5,809 nucleotides of DNA from Acidobacteriota bacterium (lineage in GTDB: Bacteria; Acidobacteriota; Blastocatellia; Pyrinomonadales; Pyrinomonadaceae), in assembly GCA_013698055.1 (NCBI GenBank), contig JACCVS010000254.1:1-5809 (forward strand). Reading direction: 5' to 3'. Under the pieces are notes generated by a model that was not told the DNA's origin, did no database searches, and was given only the letters and a program-made list of their open reading frames with translations. This document shows positions 1 through 5,043 of this stretch, one piece after another (the first letter of the stretch is position 1; every line of letters begins with the position of its first letter). A program made the position numbers and the translations under genes.

Positions 1-780
1 CTAAGTTTGCCCGAACAACTGAGAAGCATCGCCGACATTAAAAACGGCATCGTCCTCGTCACTGGCCCGACCGGCAGCGGTAAAAGTTCAACTCTGGCCG
101 CCATCATTGATCTAATTAACGAAACGAAGCATTACCACGTCGTGACCATCGAAGACCCGATAGAGTTTCTGCACGTCCATAAAAATTCGACCATTCATCA
201 GCGCGAATTATATTCCGATACTTCCGACTTCGCGCGTGCCCTGCGCGCTGCACTGCGTCAGGCTCCGAAAGTGATTCTCGTCGGCGAGATGCGCGACCGC
301 GAGACAATTGAAGTCGCGCTCGAAGCGGCGGAGACAGGCCACCTCGTCCTCTCAACGCTTCACACAATTGATGCCGCCAAAACGGTTGACCGCATCATCG
401 GCGTCTTTCCAAAGAGTGAGGAACACGTCATCCGCAATCGCATCGCACAGGCTTTTCGTTACATCATCTCGCAGCGCCTGCTTCCGCGCGCCGACGGCAA
501 GGGACGAGTGGCCGCCATCGAAATTCTGAAATCCACGTCGCGGACAAAGGACTATATCGAGAAGGGCGAGACGGAAGGCAAGTCGCTGTTAGACGCGATG
601 GAGCAGGGTGATCAGGAAGGTATGCAAACCTTCGACGGGATGCTTGAACAGATGATCCGGCAGGGCATCGTGACGAAAGATGACGCGCTGCCCTTTGCCA
701 CCAATCACAACAACCTGCTGCTACGGCTCACAGACCTGGATGATGAACCAAAGGCTGTGCCGGAATCCGCTCCGGCGTAG
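1..780 (+). CDS. PilT/PilU-family type IV pilus retraction ATPase (5' end outside window)
   Basis: This is a cytoplasmic hexameric ATPase of the secretion-ATPase superfamily that drives pilus depolymerisation and twitching motility. The frame is open from base 1, so the gene continues upstream. A TTG at 7 is only a leucine in the conserved core, and the N-terminal PAS-like domain of roughly 100 residues is missing. In order one sees Walker A GPTGSGKSS (64-90), the Asp box with EDPIEF (from 151) and QRE (199-207), Walker B VILVGEMRDR (271-300) with its catalytic Glu, and the His box GHLVLSTLHT (337-366). The GEMRD and GHLVLSTLHT wording separates it from PilB/GspE assembly ATPases, which also carry a tetracysteine zinc motif that is absent here. 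The tail, with EKGE (562-573 region) and GMQTFD (619-636), reads more like PilU than PilT, and the PilT AIRNLIRE motif is not conserved. It ends in a short acidic/proline tail. The family call is secure; PilT versus PilU is not. Confidence 0.93.
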   Translation, partial: LSLPEQLRSIADIKNGIVLVTGPTGSGKSSTLAAIIDLINETKHYHVVTIEDPIEFLHVHKNSTIHQRELYSDTSDFARALRAALRQAPKVILVGEMRDRETIEVALEAAETGHLVLSTLHTIDAAKTVDRIIGVFPKSEEHVIRNRIAQAFRYIISQRLLPRADGKGRVAAIEILKSTSRTKDYIEKGETEGKSLLDAMEQGDQEGMQTFDGMLEQMIRQGIVTKDDALPFATNHNNLLLRLTDLDDEPKAVPESAPA

Positions 781-788
781 AATGATCC

Positions 789-811
789 GTTGCTCGACGT
801 GATCGAGCGAT
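789..811. other. Small inverted repeat in the gap after the pilus ATPase gene
   Basis: The arms GCTCGA (792-797) and TCGAGC (803-808) are perfectly complementary around a five-base loop. Three further outer pairs, two of them G-U, extend the stem to 789-797/803-811. It sits 8 bases after the upstream stop codon. No T tract follows, so it does not meet the usual criteria for an intrinsic terminator. It could be a 3' end stabilising hairpin, an operator, or chance. It lies between two genes with no obvious functional link, which fits a transcript boundary but does not prove one. Confidence 0.35.
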
Positions 812-835
812 AGGATATGAGAGGTATCGAAAACT

Positions 836-840
836 AAGGA
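836..840 (+). promoter_or_regulatory. Ribosome binding site for the TPR gene
   Basis: AAGGA lies eight bases before the ATG at 849. It is a good Shine-Dalgarno match and fixes this start over the in-frame ATG at 882. It also suggests that the TPR gene begins its own translational unit rather than depending on the pilus ATPase gene 68 bases upstream. Confidence 0.7.
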
Positions 841-848
841 CAATCGAG

Positions 849-1196
849 ATGGCGCAATCGAGGATAGACATTTTCGCTGAGATGGTGAAACAGCAGCCGG
901 ATGATGCGATGATCTGGTACGGGCTTGCCAGCGAATATGTGAAGATCGAGAAGTGGAGTGAGGCTGCGGATGCGCTTCAGAATGTCCTCAGAATCAACCC
1001 GGATTACACTGCGGCTTACCAGATGCTCGGGACGGCGCTGATGAATCAAGGGCTGAGAGAAGAAGCCGTCAGCATTTGGACACGGGGCGTCGCCGTCGCC
1101 GGGCGCACAGGCGCATGGAAAGCTAAGCAGCACATGGACGGATTGCTGGCAGGCGCGAGCGCTGTGGTTGCGCCCGGCACGGAGTTTTGTGAATAG
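849..1196 (+). CDS. Small tetratricopeptide-repeat (TPR) protein
   Basis: This 115-residue, probably cytoplasmic protein has no signal peptide or membrane segment. Two TPR units are readable. TPR1 is at about residues 20-53, with W23, L26, A27, Y30, A39, L43 and P51 on the consensus positions. TPR2 is at about 54-87, with Y57, L60, G61, L64, A73 and W77. A further amphipathic helix (about 90-101) may act as a capping helix, and the last dozen residues look disordered. TPRs of this size usually act as protein-binding adaptors, and no enzymatic motif is present. The gene sits six bases upstream of the MoxR-type ATPase gene and in the same reading frame, so the two are very likely co-transcribed. 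A role as adaptor for the ATPase or its partners is inference from position only. Confidence 0.88.
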   Translation: MAQSRIDIFAEMVKQQPDDAMIWYGLASEYVKIEKWSEAADALQNVLRINPDYTAAYQMLGTALMNQGLREEAVSIWTRGVAVAGRTGAWKAKQHMDGLLAGASAVVAPGTEFCE

Positions 1197-1202
1197 ACTG
1201 AC

Positions 1203-2210
1203 ATGCAGTTGATGGGCGAAAGCGAAAAGGCCGCGACACTGGATGCGCTGCCGGAAGTAATCGCGCAGCTTGAAGCGGAGATCGCAAAAGTGATCGTCGG
1301 GCAGCGCGAGGTCGTGCGACAGAGCATGATCGCGCTCGCCTGCGGCGGCCACTGTCTCCTGCGCGGTGTGCCCGGACTTGCCAAAACACTGCTTGTCAAA
1401 ACGCTGGCTCAGACTCTCCACCTGCGCTTTAACCGCATTCAATTCACGCCCGATCTGATGCCTTCCGACATTACGGGGACGGAAGTCATCGAAGAAGATC
1501 GCACGACCGGACGCCGCGCCGCGCGTTTCATTAGTGGGCCAATCTTCGCCAACATCGTGCTCGCAGACGAGATCAACCGCGCTCCCCCAAAAACCCAGGC
1601 TGCGCTACTGGAAGCGATGCAGGAGCGTCAAGTGACAGCGGGGGGCACGCGCTACACGCTCGAAACACCGTTCTTTGTACTCGCCACTGAAAACCCAATC
1701 GAGCAGGAGGGCACATATAATCTCCCCGAAGCGCAGCTCGACCGCTTCATGTTCGAGATCGTAATTGACTACCCCGAGGCTGAGGATGAGCGGCGTATCA
1801 TCGCGGAGACGACGGCAAACCGCGCCGAAACCGTGCGTCCCGTTCTTGATGGGGCGACACTGCTCAGGATTCAAGAGGTCGTGCGCGATGTTCCGGTGGC
1901 CTCGAACATCATTGATTTCGCGGCGCGATTGGTGCGCGCGAGTCGTCCCGGAAGGGAAGAAGCGGGCGCTTTCGTCAACGAGAATGTGCGGTGGGGCGCA
2001 GGCCCGCGCGCCGGGCAATACCTGATTCTTGGGGCAAAGGCGTGCGCGCTCTTTGATGGCCGCTTCGCCGTCGGGTTTGATGATGTGCGAGCCGTAGTCT
2101 ATCCTGTTCTCAGGCATCGCATTCTCCCCAACTTTCGCGCCGAAGCCGAAGGCATCAGCGCCGAAGCGATCATCGCGGAATTGCTGAAGCAGACGATGAA
2201 CGATAGATAG
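1203..2210 (+). CDS. MoxR-family AAA+ ATPase
   Basis: The 335-residue product has the usual length for a stand-alone MoxR ATPase, a cytoplasmic hexameric chaperone-like family that matures or remodels partner complexes, typically with VWA-domain proteins. Visible motifs are VGQ (32-34), Walker A GVPGLAKT (55-62), the PDLMPSDITG segment (83-92), Walker B IVLADEINRAPPKTQAALLE (118-137), sensor 1 ATEN (161-164) followed by the GTYNLPEAQLDRF block (170-182), and a sensor 2-like GAGPRA in the C-terminal lid. All ATPase residues look intact. The start at 1203 has no clear Shine-Dalgarno (the nearest, GGAG at 1181, is too far), so translation is probably coupled to the TPR gene that stops at 1196; the in-frame ATG at 1212 is an alternative start. 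The stop codon (2208-2210) lies inside the left arm of the following inverted repeat. The nearby VWFA and DUF58 genes are typical MoxR neighbours. The substrate is unknown. Confidence 0.95.
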   Translation: MQLMGESEKAATLDALPEVIAQLEAEIAKVIVGQREVVRQSMIALACGGHCLLRGVPGLAKTLLVKTLAQTLHLRFNRIQFTPDLMPSDITGTEVIEEDRTTGRRAARFISGPIFANIVLADEINRAPPKTQAALLEAMQERQVTAGGTRYTLETPFFVLATENPIEQEGTYNLPEAQLDRFMFEIVIDYPEAEDERRIIAETTANRAETVRPVLDGATLLRIQEVVRDVPVASNIIDFAARLVRASRPGREEAGAFVNENVRWGAGPRAGQYLILGAKACALFDGRFAVGFDDVRAVVYPVLRHRILPNFRAEAEGISAEAIIAELLKQTMNDR

Positions 2211-2273
2211 TGAATGGTGAATAGGAAATACGACCGCTCTTCCATTCACCATTTACCATTTACCATTCACTAT
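2207..2273. repeat. Heptanucleotide inverted repeat (CCATTYA family) between the MoxR and VWFA genes
   Basis: Four tandem 7-mers (CCATTCA, CCATTTA, CCATTTA, CCATTCA) run from 2242 to 2269. Two reverse-complement units (TGAATGG, TGAATAG) lie at 2211-2224, directly after the MoxR-type stop codon. The array can fold in two exclusive ways. The compact hairpin pairs 2210-2222 with 2244-2256, then, after a bulged A at 2223, 2224-2227 with 2240-2243. The long-range stem pairs 2207-2218 with 2262-2273 perfectly and continues to 2222/2258 with one G-U. The second form ends one base before the ribosome binding site of the next gene. No T tract follows, so it is not a standard terminator. It resembles in kind the short tandemly repeated heptamers known from cyanobacterial genomes. 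Confidence 0.85.
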
Positions 2274-2278
2274 GGGAG
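2274..2278 (+). promoter_or_regulatory. Ribosome binding site for the first VWFA gene
   Basis: GGGAG lies ten bases before the ATG at 2289 and supports that start. It is immediately adjacent to the right arm of the heptamer inverted repeat (ending 2273), so the long-range stem would place a helix end against it. Confidence 0.7.
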
Positions 2279-2288
2279 AAGTTGAATC

Positions 2289-3932
2289 ATGTTTCATTCA
2301 CGTCGCACAAAATTTCTCTCTCCCGTTTTAATTACTGCTCTCCTGATTCTCCTTTCAACCACGCAGGGCGTGCTCAGTTCGGCAATTGATGAAGGCGTGC
2401 GCGCCGATCTCCCTCCTGGCGGAGAAATATCAATTGTCAATCCCAGAGGCAGCGTCCACATCGAAGTGTGGGAGGAACCGCACGTCTCAATCGCACTTGC
2501 CGTCAAGGGCGAGAAGCTGAAACGCTCGCCGGTTTCCATCAAAAGGACGGAGCAGTTGCTCAGCATCAGTGTTAGCCCTCGTGAAGTGGGAATGCTGACG
2601 CGCGTTGACCTCACAATACGCATTCCCGAGCGTTCCCGCGCTACGGTTATTTCTGAAACCGGAGGGGTAACTATTCGCGGCCTTCCAGCGGAGTTGACCA
2701 TCGAGAGCGGTTATGGTGACATCCGAGCCGATTTCCCCGCGTCAGGCGATGCTGATATACAGGCCGAGTCGCCGGGTAAAGAGGTTACTTCGACGCTCAC
2801 TGAAAGCGCATCCTCCAGCGGCAAAGTTCTTCAGACGCGCCTCGGCTCAGGCGGCAAGCGTGTGCGCCTGATTGCCAAACGAGGACGAATCGCGCTCGCG
2901 TCATACGGGGCGGCAAAAACAGTGCCGCCACCGGAAGAAGCACAGCCATCAGAACAACGCCGGACGCCTGTTCTCATCGGCGCGGACAAAAATAGAACGG
3001 GCGCGGGCACGCCCTCTACGCCGCTTACTGACCCTGAAGAGATTGACGAAGGCGACATCGTGCGCGTAGATACGGAACTCGTCACGCTCAACGTCAGCGT
3101 CATTGATCGCAGCACGAATCGTGGGTTGAAGGGGCTTGTCCAGAGCGACTTCAACTTGTTCGAGGACGGCGCGCCGCAACAGATCGCGAACTTCGAGTCG
3201 TCAAGCGCGCCTTTCAACCTCGTCCTGCTGATAGACCTGTCGCTTTCCTCACAGGATAAGATCGGGCTGATCCGCGATGCGGCGCTTCAGTTCGTCGCCG
3301 CCGCACGTCCCGCCGACCATATCGGCATCGTCACTTTCACGCACGATGCCGTCATCGTCTCGCGCCTGACGAGCGACCGCGCGGCCTTGCGCGAGCGCAT
3401 CAACGCGATTGAGAAACCAAAGGGCAGCACCAACGTTTACGACTCAATCGCTTTCGTCATGAATGAAGTCTTCAAAGAGGCGAAGGATTCGCGTCGCAAC
3501 GCCATCGTTGTGATGAGTGACGGATTGGACAGCACGATGCCGAACGTCCCCGGCCCCGGCTCGACAATCGGTTACGAAGAGTTGCTCTCGCGCCTGAGAG
3601 AATTCGACGGTGTGCTTTACAGTATGTGGCTCAATGTGGAAACCGAGTACAGTGGTTTAAGCCCGCTTGACATCCAGCCGGAAACTTACGATCTGGCGCA
3701 CGATCAAATGGAGAAATTCGCGGAAGCGGGCGGCGGACTCTTTTATGAAGTCGACAAGGTAGAGGATTTGGCCGACGCTTACGAGCGCGTCGTGGCCGAC
3801 CTCGGAACCGTTTACAGTCTCTCTTACCGCCCGACAAACAAGCTACGCGACGGGAAATGGCGCGCTATTCGTCTAAATGTTGCCCGCCCGAACGCCGTCG
3901 CGCGCGGCAAACGTGGCTACTATGCGAACTAA
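2289..3932 (+). CDS. Exported acidobacterial VWFA-related protein with N-terminal DUF4097-like domain
   Basis: The 547-residue product is predicted to be secreted or periplasmic. Residues 1-32 form a signal peptide: basic RR-TK start, hydrophobic core 13-22, likely cleavage after S-S-A32. Residues of about 38-204 are rich in short beta strands with G-x-I/V patterns (ISIVNPRGSVHIEVWEE, GGVTIRGL, GYGDIRADF, KRVRLIAKRGRIAL), resembling DUF4097 putative-adhesin domains. A Pro/Thr/Glu-rich linker (206-257) leads into the VWFA-related domain (258-547). This has FNLFEDGAPQQI, MIDAS residues D316-x-S318-x-S320, T381 and D411, and ends RGKRGYYAN. A complete MIDAS implies metal-dependent ligand binding; the ligand is unknown. 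The start is supported by GGGAG at 2274. The gene lies 78 bases after the MoxR-type gene, is flanked by two heptamer repeats, and overlaps the next gene by 11 bases. The VWFA assignment is firm; the DUF4097 assignment rests on pattern only. Confidence 0.9.
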   Translation: MFHSRRTKFLSPVLITALLILLSTTQGVLSSAIDEGVRADLPPGGEISIVNPRGSVHIEVWEEPHVSIALAVKGEKLKRSPVSIKRTEQLLSISVSPREVGMLTRVDLTIRIPERSRATVISETGGVTIRGLPAELTIESGYGDIRADFPASGDADIQAESPGKEVTSTLTESASSSGKVLQTRLGSGGKRVRLIAKRGRIALASYGAAKTVPPPEEAQPSEQRRTPVLIGADKNRTGAGTPSTPLTDPEEIDEGDIVRVDTELVTLNVSVIDRSTNRGLKGLVQSDFNLFEDGAPQQIANFESSSAPFNLVLLIDLSLSSQDKIGLIRDAALQFVAAARPADHIGIVTFTHDAVIVSRLTSDRAALRERINAIEKPKGSTNVYDSIAFVMNEVFKEAKDSRRNAIVVMSDGLDSTMPNVPGPGSTIGYEELLSRLREFDGVLYSMWLNVETEYSGLSPLDIQPETYDLAHDQMEKFAEAGGGLFYEVDKVEDLADAYERVVADLGTVYSLSYRPTNKLRDGKWRAIRLNVARPNAVARGKRGYYAN

Positions 3933-4977
3933 AAGGCACAAGGCAGAAGGCAGAAGGCGGAAGGCAGCCGGGAATCTTATTCGCCGTTTGTTGCTTTCTG
4001 CCTTCTGCCTTCTGCTTTCCGCCTCCTGCTTTTCGACTGTCCGGGCGCAGGATGAGCCACCTCCGATGCCGCCGATTGCTCGGCAGAAGGAGAATGAGGT
4101 TGAGACGATCCGCGTTGATACGAAGTTGGTTGATCTGAATGTCAGCGTTTTCAGCCGCGATCCTCAGCATCTCATCGGCGAGTTGCAGCAGAAAGATTTC
4201 GCGGTCTTTGAGGACGGCGTTCCTGAAGAGATAAGTTTTTTCGCTTCGGCTGCGACGCCGTTTGATCTGGTGCTGCTGATAGACCTTTCAGGCTCGACCG
4301 TAGACAAGCTCGGCCTCATCCGCAAGTCCGCCACCCGCTTCGCCGAAGCCGCGCGCCCGATCGATCGCGTCAGCATCATCACCTTCACCGATTTGCCGTT
4401 TGTCGTCTCGCCGCTCACGGCAGACCGCAAACAGTTAATGGAGCGCATCAAGAAAATCGAGAAGCCGAACGGCGGAACGAATTTCTGGGACTCGCTAGCC
4501 TATGTTCTGAAAAACATCTTCGGCGCAAAAGACCCGTCGCGTCGCCAGGCCGTGATCGTCATGTCGGACGGCGTGGACAATGCGCTGCCGTACGTGATGG
4601 GTTCAGGCTCGGAAACGAGCTATGAACAACTTCTGGAAATAGTCAAAACTTCGGATGCCATCGTCATCCCCATCTATCTGGACACCGAGCGCGAGGTGGT
4701 TAAACGAAAACTCGCGACCGAGGATTCCTACACGCTCGCGCGCCAGCAACTGACGGAACTCGCGGGCGAGAGCGGCAGCCTTCTTTATCGGGCACGCAAG
4801 GTGGAAGATTTGAAAGGCGTTTACGAGCAGGTGGTGCGCGATCTCGGCACAATCTACAGCATCGGCTATCAACCGAAGAGCAAGCCGCACGCAGGCTCGT
4901 GGCGCAGCGTCTCCGTGCGGCTCATCAATCGTCCTGACCTCTCCGCCCGCAGCAAGCGGGGCTACTACACGAGATAA
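3922..4977 (+). CDS. Exported acidobacterial VWFA-related protein (second, tandem paralogue)
   Basis: The chosen ATG overlaps the previous gene's stop region (TAA at 3930-3932) and gives 351 residues. Residues 1-22 are strongly basic, 23-38 are hydrophobic (LLLSAFCLLLSASC core), and V-R-A42 is a good signal peptidase I site. An upstream ATG at 3877 would add 15 residues inside the neighbour and is less likely; no clear Shine-Dalgarno is seen, so coupling to the upstream gene is probable. The domain (63-351) starts IRVDTKLVDLNVSV, has FAVFEDGVPEEI, a full MIDAS (D121-x-S123-G-S125, T186, D216) and ends RSKRGYYTR. It is a clear paralogue of the preceding protein: over residues 114-146 against 309-341, 22 of 33 positions are identical. 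It lacks the DUF4097-like module. C36 does not sit in a good lipobox. A role as a metal-dependent adhesion or complex-assembly module in the envelope is inferred from the fold. Confidence 0.9.
   Translation: MRTKRHKAEGRRRKAAGNLIRRLLLSAFCLLLSASCFSTVRAQDEPPPMPPIARQKENEVETIRVDTKLVDLNVSVFSRDPQHLIGELQQKDFAVFEDGVPEEISFFASAATPFDLVLLIDLSGSTVDKLGLIRKSATRFAEAARPIDRVSIITFTDLPFVVSPLTADRKQLMERIKKIEKPNGGTNFWDSLAYVLKNIFGAKDPSRRQAVIVMSDGVDNALPYVMGSGSETSYEQLLEIVKTSDAIVIPIYLDTEREVVKRKLATEDSYTLARQQLTELAGESGSLLYRARKVEDLKGVYEQVVRDLGTIYSIGYQPKSKPHAGSWRSVSVRLINRPDLSARSKRGYYTR
3933..4035. repeat. Heptanucleotide inverted repeat (AAGGCAG family) inside the start of the second VWFA gene
   Basis: The left arm is five tandem 7-mers (AAGGCAC, AAGGCAG, AAGGCAG, AAGGCGG, AAGGCAG) at 3933-3967. 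The right arm is six degenerate complementary 7-mers (CTTTCTG, CCTTCTG, CCTTCTG, CTTTCCG, CCTCCTG, CTTTTCG) at 3994-4035. Positions 3940-3965 pair with 3993-4018 over 26 pairs without interruption; the only three non-Watson-Crick positions are G-U in RNA. The loop is 27 bases (3966-3992). The left arm begins inside the overlap with the end of the first VWFA gene, and the whole element is translated as codons 4-38 of the second gene. Its heptamer differs from that at 2207-2273 but the design is the same. Confidence 0.88.
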
Positions 4978-5043
4978 ATTACAGTCGCCGGTATCCCCGG
5001 AAAGAATCGCTGCCGTAGAGAACTTACTTGATAAACTAAAATC

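Noticed and set aside
789..811. Intrinsic terminator after the pilus ATPase gene
   Set aside because: The stem is short and no T run follows, so it is reported only as an inverted repeat.
790..816. Possible promoter, TTGCTC (790) and TAGGAT (811) with a 15-base spacer
   Set aside because: The -35 matches the consensus at only three positions, the spacer is short and the site overlaps the inverted repeat; too weak to call.
834..1442. A long open frame of about 200 codons on the minus strand across the TPR and MoxR-type genes
   Set aside because: It lies opposite two well supported genes, has no recognisable domain and is rich in Cys/His/Arg typical of an antisense shadow.
1605..2252. A 215-codon minus-strand open frame opposite the C-terminal half of the MoxR-type gene
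   Set aside because: The + strand here encodes sensor 1 and lid motifs of MoxR; the antisense product matches nothing recognisable.
4015..4032. Lipoprotein signal at Cys36 of the second VWFA protein
   Set aside because: The residue at -3 is Ser and not Leu/Val/Ile, and V-R-A42 gives a better signal peptidase I site.
3933..4035. CRISPR-like or terminator interpretation of the AAGGCAG repeat
   Set aside because: The units are contiguous 7-mers without spacers, no T tract follows, and the reading frame passes through into a conserved domain.
4978..5043. Regulatory signal in the 66-base gap before the DUF58 gene
   Set aside because: It holds only a four-pair CCGG/CCGG hairpin (4988-5000) without a T tract, and a TAAAAT (5037-5042) with no -35 and too close to the start codon.
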